Shown piece by piece: positions 9,135-17,694 of a DNA stretch of 64,000 nucleotides. Location of the stretch: assembly GCA_012514185.1 (NCBI GenBank), contig JAAZAT010000129.1, forward strand, positions 1 through 64,000, given 5' to 3'. Within the stretch, counting starts at the first letter, position 1. Each line of letters begins with the position of its first letter. The stretch is from Spirochaetales bacterium (GTDB taxonomy: Bacteria > Spirochaetota > Spirochaetia > Sphaerochaetales > Sphaerochaetaceae). Below the pieces are notes generated by a model. That model ran no database searches. It had not been told where the DNA came from and worked only from the letters and a program-made list of their open reading frames with translations. Made by a program: the position numbers and the translations under genes.

Positions 9135-9731
9135 TTGCTTGAGTATGATGTAAGAAAAGCGCTCAAAGAACTGTACAATCCCAAAAAAGAACCCTCGTTG
9201 GTCTACGCTCCTCAACAGGTCTACTGCATTGTTGATGGGGAGGGCAAGGCCGAGGATGAACCCTATGAACTGGCGGTCCAGTTGCTCTATGCCATCAGCA
9301 CCACCTTGCAGACTGAGTTCGGCAGGCATCGTCTCTACCAAGGCTTTGCCATCTCCCCGCTCGAGTGTCTGTGGCTGCCTCTGGAAACAGAGAACCGGAA
9401 GACTTGGCAGTGGTCTGCAATGATCGCCCAACCCGACTGGCTGAACGAGGAGCTTTTCCTGCAGGTCCGTGACCAAGTTGCATTCAAGCAGGGATTGTAT
9501 GCTGCTTCCGCCCACCTTGCCTTGCTCGAGGAGGGATTGTGTGTCACCGCCCTTCATACCGGTTCCTATAAGGATGAAGGTGCGAGTATAGCGAGAATGC
9601 AAGCCTATTGTGATAAACACGGCTTAAGAAGGGCATCTGAGGCGCACAGGGAGATTTATCTGGACAATCGCAGGAATACAAAAGCCGCCCTGTTGAGGAC
9701 GGCTCTGAGGTTTGCAGTCGAGCGATTGTGA
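9135..9731 (+). CDS. GyrI-like small-molecule-binding domain protein
   Basis: This 198-aa stand-alone protein resembles the GyrI/SbmC superfamily, which binds small hydrophobic ligands or inhibits gyrase. The best-matching part is C-terminal: ALHTGSYKDEGASIARMQAYC followed by HREIYLDNRRNTKAALLRT, the typical H-EIY-D pattern. No DNA-binding domain is attached, so it is not a BmrR-type activator. The start is TTG at 9135, preceded by AAGGAGG. It ends 1 bp short of the convergent pncB stop. It probably belongs to the transcript that begins at proA. Confidence 0.75.
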   Translation: MLEYDVRKALKELYNPKKEPSLVYAPQQVYCIVDGEGKAEDEPYELAVQLLYAISTTLQTEFGRHRLYQGFAISPLECLWLPLETENRKTWQWSAMIAQPDWLNEELFLQVRDQVAFKQGLYAASAHLALLEEGLCVTALHTGSYKDEGASIARMQAYCDKHGLRRASEAHREIYLDNRRNTKAALLRTALRFAVERL

Positions 9732-9732
9732 G

Positions 9733-11184
9733 TTATTGCTCGTCCTTCGCTTTCCTGCGCTGGGCGACCAAGAGGTCCATCTTCAACTTCTTGAGCCTGG
9801 AAGAGAGGCTGACTTTGTAGATATGCGGATTGATTTGCCGCAAATAGCTCTTGTGAAATGCCTCAAGGTTTTTTTGTGCGTATGCTTGAATCTGTTGCAG
9901 AGAGGGTTTCTCCGTCACACGCCTGCCTTCCTGCATGATTGGTTTGAGAAGCGGCTCACAGCGGGTATAGCGGTCGCTTTGCATCTCAAAGAAATCAGCC
10001 TCGGCAAAGGGATGGTAGAACGTATATTTTTTGCCGGTGACTATCTGCTCGTGATGCAGCGTCACAAGGTCGGCCAATGCTCCTCCATCAGCATCATAAA
10101 ACCGATAGACCTGCTTGATGCCTGGATTGGTGGTTTTCTCAAAGCTGTTGGAGATTTTCATGGTGGGAACGATTGTTCCATCGGTATTCTGTTTTGCGGC
10201 AAGTTTATACACCCCGTTGAGCGAAGCTTGGCTTCCTCCGGTCACCAGGTGTGTTCCGATTCCCCAGCTGTCGATGGGAACCTCGTCATGCACCAAGGTT
10301 TGCACGATTTCCTCCGTCAAGTCGTTGGAAACTACGATTTTTGCATCCGTAAGGCCGGCATCGTCAAGTTTCTTGCGAATAACCCGGGGAAGGTAGGAGA
10401 GGTCGCCGCTGTCAATGCGCACCCCGATGGATTTCCCCTTTTTTTGTTGCTCAAGCCCGACGATGATGGCATTGTCGATACCCGACCCCAAGGTGTCATA
10501 GGTATCAATGAGCAGTACGGTATTGTCGGGGTAGAGGTTTGCATAGGTACGAAATGATTCCAATTCACTGGGAAAACTCATGATCCAGGAGTGGGCCATA
10601 GTTCCAGCCACAGGAATATTGAAAATCTTTCCAGCCAGGGTATTGCTGGTGACCTGGCAGCCCCCGATGAAGGCGGCCCTGCTTGCCGACAGTGCGCCGT
10701 CGCTTCCTTGGGCCCTTCTCAGTCCGAATTCCATCAAGCTGCCGCGCTTGCTGGCCAAGGCCATGCGGGAGGCCTTGGTAGCTATCAGGCTCTGGAAGTT
10801 CAAGGTGTTGAGCAAAAGACCTTCGATAAGCTGTGCCTCGATGAGGTTGGTGTGCACCCGAAGCAGCGGCTCACCGGGGAATACCACCGTTCCTTCCTCG
10901 ACGGCAAAGATGTCACCTTCGAACTGGTAGCTCTTCAAGTAGGCCAGAAAGGATGAATCGAACATGCCCAAGCTGCCAAGGTACTCAATATCCGTATCAC
11001 TGAATTGCAGAGCCTCAAGTTTGTCCACCAGGTCGTGCAGGCCGGCAAAGACCACATATCCGCCTTCGAACGGGTTTGTGCGGTAGAACATGTCAAAGAC
11101 AACCTCGGGGTTGTGCTTGTTCATATAGTACCCTTGCATCATGGTCAATTCATAGAAATCGGTTACCAAGGCGCTTGTATGCAT
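9733..11184 (-). CDS. pncB: Nicotinate phosphoribosyltransferase
   Basis: This enzyme makes nicotinate mononucleotide from nicotinate and PRPP, the entry step of NAD salvage. The 483-aa protein begins TDFYELTMMQGYY like the family, carries MEFGLRRAQG near residue 150 and GTMAHSWIMSF, whose histidine is the usual phosphorylated residue, and has RIDSGDL in the PRPP-binding region. AAGGAAGG precedes the ATG. It is the last gene of the minus-strand run trmL-proC-serS-pncB and lies 12 bp after serS. Confidence 0.95.
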   Translation of the reverse strand: MHTSALVTDFYELTMMQGYYMNKHNPEVVFDMFYRTNPFEGGYVVFAGLHDLVDKLEALQFSDTDIEYLGSLGMFDSSFLAYLKSYQFEGDIFAVEEGTVVFPGEPLLRVHTNLIEAQLIEGLLLNTLNFQSLIATKASRMALASKRGSLMEFGLRRAQGSDGALSASRAAFIGGCQVTSNTLAGKIFNIPVAGTMAHSWIMSFPSELESFRTYANLYPDNTVLLIDTYDTLGSGIDNAIIVGLEQQKKGKSIGVRIDSGDLSYLPRVIRKKLDDAGLTDAKIVVSNDLTEEIVQTLVHDEVPIDSWGIGTHLVTGGSQASLNGVYKLAAKQNTDGTIVPTMKISNSFEKTTNPGIKQVYRFYDADGGALADLVTLHHEQIVTGKKYTFYHPFAEADFFEMQSDRYTRCEPLLKPIMQEGRRVTEKPSLQQIQAYAQKNLEAFHKSYLRQINPHIYKVSLSSRLKKLKMDLLVAQRRKAKDEQ

Positions 11185-11196
11185 TGTTTTCCTTCC

Positions 11197-12477
11197 TTAG
11201 GCTCTCGCCTCGATCTTGGTGAAGCCGGTGTACGGCACCAAGGATTGGGGGATGAGCACCGACCCATCCTCCGTTTGGTAGTTCTCAAGGATGGCCACCA
11301 TGGCACGACTGAGGGCGATGGCGGTTCCATTGAGCATATGGACAAATTGGTTTTTCCCGTTTTCATCGCGGTATCGAATGGACAGGGAGCGCGCCTGATA
11401 GTCGGTGCAGTTGCTGGTGGAAGTCACCTCGCCATACTCGCCGTTCTCTCCCCGGCCGGGCATCCAGGCTTCAATGTCGAACTTGCGATAGGCGGGAGCC
11501 CCCAGGTCCCCGGTGCAGGTATCGACGACACGGTAGGCGAGACCCAGACCGCTGAAAATCTCCTCCTCAATCGCCAACAGCTGCTGATGGTATGCATCCG
11601 ATTGCTCGGGCAGGCAGTAGATGAACATCTCCAGCTTGGAGAACTGGTGTACACGGTACAAACCCTTGGAGTACTGTCCTGCACCTCCAGCTTCACGACG
11701 GAAACAATGGGACAATCCGGCCATTTTGATCGGCAGTAGTTCACGCTCGATGATCTGGTCGGCATAGTAGCCGCCCAAGGTGATCTCCGCAGTTCCTACC
11801 AGGCAGGCACCGGTACCCTCGATGGTGTAGATGTTGCTCTCCTCTCCACGGGGATTGAACCCGATGCCCGAAAGGATTTCTTCCTTGGCGATGTCGGGTG
11901 TGATGAAAGGGGTGAATCCATGCTTGATCACGATATCCATTGCATATCGCTCAAGAGCCATCTGCAGGATTACCGCTTCTCGCTTGAGATAATAAAACTT
12001 GGGACCTGAAACCCTGGTTGCGGTATCGAAATCGATGAGGTCCAATGATTCCCCAAGCTGGACATGATCCTTGGCTTTGAAGGTGAACCGAGGGATGTCT
12101 CCTACAAACTTGATGGCGGTATTGTCCTTGTCCTCTTTTCCCACGGGAGCATCGGGATGGGCATAGTTTGGAATGGTTCTCGCCTGTTCATTGAAGGCTT
12201 TGTCGATTGCACCCAGCTCTTCCTCGACCGAGGCGATGGCCTCCTTCAGGCTCTTGCCTTCAGCGATCAAGGCTGTCCTGGTCTCGGCATCGAGCTTTCC
12301 CTTCATTTTCTGTGCATTCTCATTGCGTTGAGCTCTCAGGTTTTCTGCTTCCTGCATCAAAGCTGAACGCTTTTCCTGCAATTCGATGATTACATCGATA
12401 TCAACGTTCATATTTCGTACGCGAATGTTCTGAGCAATCTCATCGCGCCTGGCTTTCAACTCTTTTAAATCAATCAT
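11197..12477 (-). CDS. serS: Serine--tRNA ligase
   Basis: This class II aminoacyl-tRNA synthetase charges tRNA-Ser (and tRNA-Sec where present). It is 426 aa. Residues 1 to about 105 form the tRNA-binding coiled coil, rich in Glu, Lys and Arg (..NLRAQRNENAQKMKGKLDAETR..). Motif 2 is FRREAGGAGQYSKGLYRVHQF and motif 3 is NGTAIALSRAMVAILENYQTEDGS followed by VLIPQSLVPY. The ATG at 12477 is chosen because GAGGTG lies about 12 nt upstream and MIDLKELK matches the usual N-terminus. Confidence 0.97.
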   Translation of the reverse strand: MIDLKELKARRDEIAQNIRVRNMNVDIDVIIELQEKRSALMQEAENLRAQRNENAQKMKGKLDAETRTALIAEGKSLKEAIASVEEELGAIDKAFNEQARTIPNYAHPDAPVGKEDKDNTAIKFVGDIPRFTFKAKDHVQLGESLDLIDFDTATRVSGPKFYYLKREAVILQMALERYAMDIVIKHGFTPFITPDIAKEEILSGIGFNPRGEESNIYTIEGTGACLVGTAEITLGGYYADQIIERELLPIKMAGLSHCFRREAGGAGQYSKGLYRVHQFSKLEMFIYCLPEQSDAYHQQLLAIEEEIFSGLGLAYRVVDTCTGDLGAPAYRKFDIEAWMPGRGENGEYGEVTSTSNCTDYQARSLSIRYRDENGKNQFVHMLNGTAIALSRAMVAILENYQTEDGSVLIPQSLVPYTGFTKIEARA

Positions 12478-12487
12478 GTTGTTTCTT

Positions 12488-13303
12488 TCACCTCTTCCCT
12501 GTAATTTCTCGATCAAGCAACGCCCGTTCTTCCATCGCTTTTGATTTGCTGCAACTCGCTTCGACCGCTTGCATCACCACCGCATCAAAGGCCCCTTCAC
12601 AGAGGGCCTGCATTCCCTCGATTGTGGTTCCCCCTGCTGAGCAGACCATGGTGGCAAGAGCTACCGGGTGCTGCTTGGAAGTGGAAAGCAGGGCGTTGGT
12701 GCTGTTCATTGTGGCGCTCACTATTTCAAGAGCCTGTGGATAGGGGATGCCCTCCCTGACCCCTCCCATGCTGAGCGCATGGCAGAATTGCAACATGAAA
12801 GCGATGGCCGACCCGCTGATGCCGATGAAGGCGGAGAACTGACTCTCTTGAAGATGAAAAGCTTGTCCGAAAGACTGAGCGATCTTTCTTGCAGAGACAA
12901 GGTTTTCCGTCGAGCAGTTTGGATGTGCTGCATAGGCAGTCACCGCCGCCTTTTGTGATGCAGCGATATTGGGCATGAAGCGTACCACCTGGTCACTACC
13001 AAGTTCTTCTGCCAAAACCGCAAGAGGAACCCCGGCAGCTATCGATATCCAAGCTTTTTCACTGCTGTTGTGCTTTCTGAGCATCGGAAAGAGGGAGGGG
13101 AGTATCTGCGGCTTTACGGCAAGCAGGACACGCTGTGATCGATCAAGCAGATCCTCAAGACTGGAGGCCGCCTCGATGCCTGCAAACCTGGTAAGGGCTT
13201 CCATTTTCTGTTGGTCGCTGTCATAGACGACCACCCCGTCGGGAAGGCTTTGTGCGATGGCCCCTCCCATGTTGCCGCATCCGATGATTCCGAGCTTCTG
13301 CAT
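12488..13303 (-). CDS. proC: Pyrroline-5-carboxylate reductase
   Basis: This enzyme reduces pyrroline-5-carboxylate to proline with NAD(P)H, completing the pathway begun by proA and proB. The 271-aa protein has the Rossmann loop GIIGCGNMGGAI at its N-terminus, VLLAVKP near residue 70, and a C-terminal MVCSAGGTTIEGMQAL that matches the dimer/active-site signature. The start at 13303 follows GGAAGGAG. It sits 2 bp after trmL and 10 bp before serS. Confidence 0.95.
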   Translation of the reverse strand: MQKLGIIGCGNMGGAIAQSLPDGVVVYDSDQQKMEALTRFAGIEAASSLEDLLDRSQRVLLAVKPQILPSLFPMLRKHNSSEKAWISIAAGVPLAVLAEELGSDQVVRFMPNIAASQKAAVTAYAAHPNCSTENLVSARKIAQSFGQAFHLQESQFSAFIGISGSAIAFMLQFCHALSMGGVREGIPYPQALEIVSATMNSTNALLSTSKQHPVALATMVCSAGGTTIEGMQALCEGAFDAVVMQAVEASCSKSKAMEERALLDREITGKR

Positions 13304-13305
13304 GC

Positions 13306-13806
13306 TCACTCCTTCCAAGCGAGGCGATGCAGCGATCCCGTTCTGCCGAGGTCGGGAAACTGAGCCTGCCTGAGATATTCGTAGGTAGCGATGGCTACAC
13401 TGTTGGAAAGGTTCAAACTGCGCGCTTGGCTTCGCATGGGTATGCGTACACAGTTGTTTTGATGGTCTACGAGGATGGACTCGGGAATTCCCTCACTCTC
13501 CTTGCCGAAGACAAGGTAGGTCTCCTCTGGGTATGAGACCTCGGTATAAATCCGTTTGGCTTTGGTGGTGAAAAAGTAGAGGTTTTCCGTTCCTTTCTCT
13601 TCCATGAACTCCTCGATGCCTGCATATTCGCAAAGCGTCAATAGCGGCCAGTAATCGAGGCCGGCACGCTTCAGATGCTTTTCCGAGAGGCTGAAACCCA
13701 AAGGATGAACCAGATGCAACGTCGCACCGACTGCTGCGCAGGTACGGGCGATGTTTCCGGTATTTTGCGGAATTTCTGGTTCAAACAGGACAATATGCAG
13801 AGCCAT
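13306..13806 (-). CDS. trmL: tRNA (cytidine/uridine-34 2'-O)-methyltransferase
   Basis: This SpoU/SPOUT methyltransferase 2'-O-methylates the wobble base of leucine tRNAs using SAM. The 166-aa length is normal for TrmL. FEPEIPQNTGNIARTCAA at residues 8-25 is the family hallmark. LVFGKESEGIP and the C-terminal VRIPMRSQARSLNLSNSVAIATYE form the knotted SAM site. It is the first gene of its operon, with GGGGGAGG before the ATG and a clear promoter. Confidence 0.94.
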   Translation of the reverse strand: MALHIVLFEPEIPQNTGNIARTCAAVGATLHLVHPLGFSLSEKHLKRAGLDYWPLLTLCEYAGIEEFMEEKGTENLYFFTTKAKRIYTEVSYPEETYLVFGKESEGIPESILVDHQNNCVRIPMRSQARSLNLSNSVAIATYEYLRQAQFPDLGRTGSLHRLAWKE

Positions 13807-13824
13807 GGGCCTCCCCCTAAGGCA

Positions 13825-13853
13825 AATCTACCACTTGCAGGGAATCAGTACAA
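13825..13853 (-). promoter_or_regulatory. Promoter of trmL-proC-serS-pncB
   Basis: On the minus strand TTGTAC (13853-13848), a 17-bp spacer and TAGATT (13830-13825). It lies back to back with the uppP promoter. Confidence 0.6.
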
Positions 13854-13888
13854 GGTGGTCTGATTGAGAGCTGCAGCATTTATCAACC

Positions 13889-13917
13889 TTGTAAACCGTT
13901 GAGGATTGCTCTAGACT
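13889..13917 (+). promoter_or_regulatory. Promoter of uppP
   Basis: TTGTAA (13889-13894), a 17-bp spacer and TAGACT (13912-13917), followed by GGAGGAG before the ATG at 13941. Confidence 0.6.
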
Positions 13918-13940
13918 TGCTTCAGTTCGGAGGAGTATCT

Positions 13941-14765
13941 ATGGTCGAAATTCTGAAGGCTTTGGTTTTGGGTGTTGTGCAGGGGATCACCGAGTGGCTG
14001 CCCATCAGCTCGACAGGGCACCTGCTGCTTTTGGACGAGGTGCTCCGCATCGGATTGGGCGAGGATGCCAGAGAGCTGTTCATGGTCATCATCCAGCTGG
14101 CCTCCATTTTTGCTGTCGTTGTATTGTACTTTTCCACGCTCAATCCTTTCTCCTTCACGAAGAGCAAGCAGGAGCGTACGGCAACCTATCTGCTTTGGGC
14201 CAAGGTTCTGATAGCAACTGTTCCTGCCGGTATTGCAGGGGTTTTGCTCGATGACTATATGGATGCCCATTTGTATCGCTGGCCCGTCATCGCCCTCGCC
14301 CTTTTTGTCTACGGGGTGCTCTATCTGTTTTTGGAGAAAAGCAGCATCGGAAGAGCCCAAAAACGGGTGAAGGACCTTGACTCCCTGACATATAAGGATG
14401 CCCTGCTGCTCGGCTTGTTCCAGATGCTTGCCCTGGTTCCGGGAACCAGCCGTTCAGGCTCGACGATCCTTGGAGGCATCGTCATCGGCCTGGAACGGCA
14501 GGTGGCCGCCAGGTTCTCCTTTTTCATGGCGATTCCGATCATGGCAGGGGCATCCCTGTTGAAGCTCCTCAAGCTTGGTTTCTCCTATTCGGCAGAGGAA
14601 TATCTCCTGCTTGGAGTCGGGTTTATCAGTTCCTTTCTCGTCTCCTTGGCCTGCATCAAAGCCCTCATCGCCTATGTCCGTCGCCATGACTTCTCGGCTT
14701 TCGGTATCTACCGCATCGTCCTTTCGGTCGTGGTCGTCTTGTATTTCTCTACGATGGGAGCCTGA
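13941..14765 (+). CDS. uppP: Undecaprenyl-diphosphatase
   Basis: This integral membrane phosphatase recycles undecaprenyl pyrophosphate to the lipid carrier used for peptidoglycan and other envelope glycans; extra copies give bacitracin resistance. The 274-aa protein has both family motifs: QGITEWLPISSTGHLLL near residues 14-30 and PGTSRSGSTILGG near 163-175. About eight hydrophobic helices are visible. The ATG at 13941 follows GGAGGAG. The MFS gene starts 1 bp after its stop. Confidence 0.96.
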   Translation: MVEILKALVLGVVQGITEWLPISSTGHLLLLDEVLRIGLGEDARELFMVIIQLASIFAVVVLYFSTLNPFSFTKSKQERTATYLLWAKVLIATVPAGIAGVLLDDYMDAHLYRWPVIALALFVYGVLYLFLEKSSIGRAQKRVKDLDSLTYKDALLLGLFQMLALVPGTSRSGSTILGGIVIGLERQVAARFSFFMAIPIMAGASLLKLLKLGFSYSAEEYLLLGVGFISSFLVSLACIKALIAYVRRHDFSAFGIYRIVLSVVVVLYFSTMGA

Positions 14766-14766
14766 C

Positions 14767-15915
14767 ATGGTGCTGCTTGTTCTCATCTATCTGGCCTTCA
14801 TCAGCCTCGGTCTTCCCGACGGTGTATTGGGCAGTGTATGGCCTGTCATGCGGTTGGAGCTTGGGCTTCCTTTGGCAAGCGCAGGCTTGTTGGGTGCTGT
14901 AGGCTCCATAGGCACGGTGGCATCAGCCCTGCTCAGCTATCGATTGATCAATCGGTTTGGAACAGGCAAAGTGACGTTGGTGAGCGTCTTGATGACATCG
15001 TTGGCCCTCTTCGGTTACTCAATCTCATCGACCCTGCCGTCTCTCATGCTCTGTGCCATCCCGCTCGGGCTGGGAGCCGGATCGGTCGATTCTGCGCTGA
15101 ACAACTACGTTGCACTGCACTACGAAGCAAGGCACATGAACTGGCTTCACTCATTCTGGGGTTTGGGAGCGACTGCAGGACCGGCGGTGATGGGCCTGGT
15201 TCTCTCCTTGGGTTTGAGTTATCGGGCAGGGTACCGTACGCTATCCGGTCTGCAGATGCTCTTGGCGCTTGCCTTGCTCGGCTCGATTCCCTTGTTTGAG
15301 CGACCTGCCAAGCAAGCTGTACATGCGCATGAGACCAACAAGACCAAGCGTACCAAGCACAAGGCGCTTCCCTTCGCCTTGCTGGGTTTCTTCCTCTATT
15401 GTGCCTTGGAGGTGTCCACCGGACTGTGGGCGGTCAGCTACCTGGTAGAGGTGAAGGGCTTGGCCGCAACGCGGGCCGCCTTGTACGGCTCACTCTTCTT
15501 CCTCGGGATAACAAGCGGAAGAATGATAAGCGGATTCGTGTCGATGCGGCTCTCCAATACCAAGTTGATCTATATGGGTTTGGCGTTGTGCCTGCTCGCC
15601 CTTGCGTTTCTCTTCCTATCCCCGCTGCCGGTTGCCGGGTACTCGCTCTTGATTTTGGGATTGGGCTGTGCTCCCGTTTTTCCCAGCATGATCCACGAGA
15701 CCCCTCGAAGGTTCTCCATCGAGGATAGTCAGCGCATCATCGGCCTGCAGATGGCCAGTGCATACGTAGGAAGTACCATCACCCCGCCGCTTTTCGGTTT
15801 TCTTGGTTCGGCGGTAGGCCTTGTTTGGATGCCGCTTATGCAGCTCTGCATCTTGTTGTTGCTCTTTTTGTGCATGGTCACACTCAGCCGCCTTGCCAAG
15901 GTCAAAACCCTCTGA
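14767..15915 (+). CDS. Major facilitator superfamily transporter
   Basis: This 382-aa inner-membrane protein has about 12 hydrophobic segments in two six-helix halves separated by a basic loop (HETNKTKRTKHK near residues 181-192). GLPDGVLGSVWPVM at the start and GLGAGSVDSALNNY near 103-116 resemble sugar/FucP-like MFS proteins with few characterised members. No substrate can be named. It is probably co-transcribed with uppP. The start at 14767 is set by the tight junction with the uppP stop. Confidence 0.82.
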   Translation: MVLLVLIYLAFISLGLPDGVLGSVWPVMRLELGLPLASAGLLGAVGSIGTVASALLSYRLINRFGTGKVTLVSVLMTSLALFGYSISSTLPSLMLCAIPLGLGAGSVDSALNNYVALHYEARHMNWLHSFWGLGATAGPAVMGLVLSLGLSYRAGYRTLSGLQMLLALALLGSIPLFERPAKQAVHAHETNKTKRTKHKALPFALLGFFLYCALEVSTGLWAVSYLVEVKGLAATRAALYGSLFFLGITSGRMISGFVSMRLSNTKLIYMGLALCLLALAFLFLSPLPVAGYSLLILGLGCAPVFPSMIHETPRRFSIEDSQRIIGLQMASAYVGSTITPPLFGFLGSAVGLVWMPLMQLCILLLLFLCMVTLSRLAKVKTL

Positions 15916-15990
15916 CAACACTGTTCTGGTCCTCGAGGCTCCCGGTCTTGTTCCGAAAGCGGATGCTGGAAAGTAGGGAGAAGAGCATGC

Positions 15991-16389
15991 CTAAACTTTG
16001 CAAGCAATTGTGCCGCTTTTCTTGGGTTTTATGCTGATGATATAGATGCTCACACTCGTCCCAATGACGGCGAGCAGTGCAATCAGGATTGGTTTTTGGA
16101 GCAGGAAGAAGGTGATGGACAGACTCACCCACAGCATGGCCAGAACCTTTGCTTTCACCGCCTTGGGGATGCCGGTTCCCTCTTTCCAATGCTTCAGGTA
16201 GGGCCCGAATGTCCTGTTCCTTTCCAACCAGAGGCCCAATTTTTGGCTGGAGAACGAGAAAAGGACGGCAGCAAGCAGTATGAACGGGGTGGTGGGCAGA
16301 ATGGGAAGCAGGATGCCCGCAAAACCCAGTCCGACACAAATCAGGCCCAGTGCTGCAAGTACTATGCGTAACAATGTAGATTTCACCAC
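15991..16389 (-). CDS. DUF454 (YbaN-like) small membrane protein
   Basis: This 132-aa protein has three or four hydrophobic helices. The segment LGLICVGLGFAGILLPILPTTPFILLAA followed by ...SFSSQKLGLWLERNRTFGPYLKHW is diagnostic of DUF454/YbaN. The function of the family is unknown. The start appears to be GTG at 16389, with GGGAG upstream. It has its own promoter carrying clustered inverted repeats, so it is likely regulated separately from the dinB-ddl-murE run upstream. Confidence 0.85.
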   Translation of the reverse strand: MVKSTLLRIVLAALGLICVGLGFAGILLPILPTTPFILLAAVLFSFSSQKLGLWLERNRTFGPYLKHWKEGTGIPKAVKAKVLAMLWVSLSITFFLLQKPILIALLAVIGTSVSIYIISIKPKKSGTIACKV

Positions 16390-16413
16390 GTGGTTTACTC
16401 CCTGTTCCCGTCA

Positions 16414-16448
16414 TAGTATAAGAAATACTAAAAAATAGTAAAGTACTA
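16414..16448 (-). promoter_or_regulatory. DUF454 promoter embedded in a TAGTA/TACTA repeat cluster
   Basis: On the minus strand TTTACT (16442-16437), a 16-bp spacer and TATACT (16420-16415). Over it lie a perfect inverted repeat TAGTAT-N5-ATACTA (16414-16430), a second TACTA-N5-TAGTA (16426-16440) sharing its arm, and a further TACTA at 16444-16448. This arrangement suggests cooperative repressor binding. Confidence 0.55.
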
Positions 16449-16492
16449 AGATATAAAAAAGCAAGCATGAGTGATGATTGTTGCTTGTCCCT

Positions 16493-17689
16493 CTAGTCCT
16501 GTGCTGTGTCATTGCCGCCGGGCAACTTGTCTTTTCGTTCCAGGTTGGTCGCCTTGATGACTTGCTTCCCCTCTTTCTGCAGCTTCAGCACCACTTGCTC
16601 CAAACGCCTCTTCTTCTCATAGGGATCTTCGAAGAGTTCTTCCTGCAGAGGACGTTCACCGCTGTACAGCTGATACAGCCCGAGGCCGATGAGCCTGACC
16701 GGCCTGCCTTCGCTCCATTTTTGCTGCAAGAGCATTTTTGCATGCTGAAATATCTGTTCGGCGCTGTAAATGGTCGACTGGGGGGTGACTTGCACCGTGA
16801 AGGTGGTAAAGTCGGGAAATCGTAGTTTCAGACCGATGGTGCGTCCCATTTGCTTCTCATCCAGCGAACGGAACATGACTTCGTGGCTCATCCACAAAAG
16901 CGTCTGCTCAAGCACTTCGGAGGTGGTCACATCCTCGATGAAGGTTGTCTCGGTGGAGATGGAGTGGCTTTTGGCTTCCTCCTTGAAAATGCCGGGGTCG
17001 ATGCCGCGGCAGGCAAGATAGAGGAAATGGCCCATGCTCCGTCCGAACAAGCTCTGCAAGGCTTGTTCGCTGTATGTCCTCATTTCCGCTGTGGATGTTA
17101 TATGATGCTTTGCCAGCTGTTGCTGGGTGACTTTTCCTACCCCCCACAACTTTTTAAGCCCCACAGCATCAATGAAGGCTATCTCCTTGCCCATCGAGAC
17201 CCTGCATAATCCATCGGGCTTGTCGTAATCACTTGCCATTTTGGCTATGAACCTGCTGGGTCCGATTCCCACCGAGATGTTCAGTCCTGTCTCCTGTTTC
17301 ACCCGCTCCTTGAGCAATCTTCCCGCTTCACGGGGAAGTCCGAACAGGCGAAAGGTCCCACTCATATCCAAAAAGGCCTCATCGATGGAAATCTGGTGCA
17401 CCTCACTGGAAAAGGATTTCAGGATTTCCATGACCTGCCTGCTCATCTGGCTGTAGCGTTCCATGCGGGGCTTCACCACGATGGCTTGGGGGCAGAGCCG
17501 CAAGGCTTGGGCCATCGGCATCGCCGAGTGCACCCCATATGCACGGGCGGCATAACTGGCGGTGGCTACCACCGAGCGTTTGCCCAACCCTCCGATGAGC
17601 AGGCACGCATCCCGGTAGGCAGGGTTGTCCAATACTTCGACGGAGGCATAGAAAGCATCCATGTCAACGTGGAAAATAACAGTTTCCAT
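16493..17689 (-). CDS. dinB: DNA polymerase IV
   Basis: This Y-family translesion polymerase is 398 aa. FHVDMDAFYASVE at residues 4-16 and SIDEAFLDMSG near 103-113 supply the catalytic acidic residues. GIGPSRFIAKMASDYDKPDGL and the helix-hairpin-helix segment KLWGVGKVTQQQL follow, then a little-finger domain. The C-terminal tail is charged, with no clear clamp-binding peptide. The start at 17689 lies 5 bp after the ddl stop; METVIFHVDMD matches the family start. No LexA box was identified upstream, which fits its position as the third gene after murE and ddl. Confidence 0.95.
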   Translation of the reverse strand: METVIFHVDMDAFYASVEVLDNPAYRDACLLIGGLGKRSVVATASYAARAYGVHSAMPMAQALRLCPQAIVVKPRMERYSQMSRQVMEILKSFSSEVHQISIDEAFLDMSGTFRLFGLPREAGRLLKERVKQETGLNISVGIGPSRFIAKMASDYDKPDGLCRVSMGKEIAFIDAVGLKKLWGVGKVTQQQLAKHHITSTAEMRTYSEQALQSLFGRSMGHFLYLACRGIDPGIFKEEAKSHSISTETTFIEDVTTSEVLEQTLLWMSHEVMFRSLDEKQMGRTIGLKLRFPDFTTFTVQVTPQSTIYSAEQIFQHAKMLLQQKWSEGRPVRLIGLGLYQLYSGERPLQEELFEDPYEKKRRLEQVVLKLQKEGKQVIKATNLERKDKLPGGNDTAQD

Positions 17690-17694
17690 AGGCC

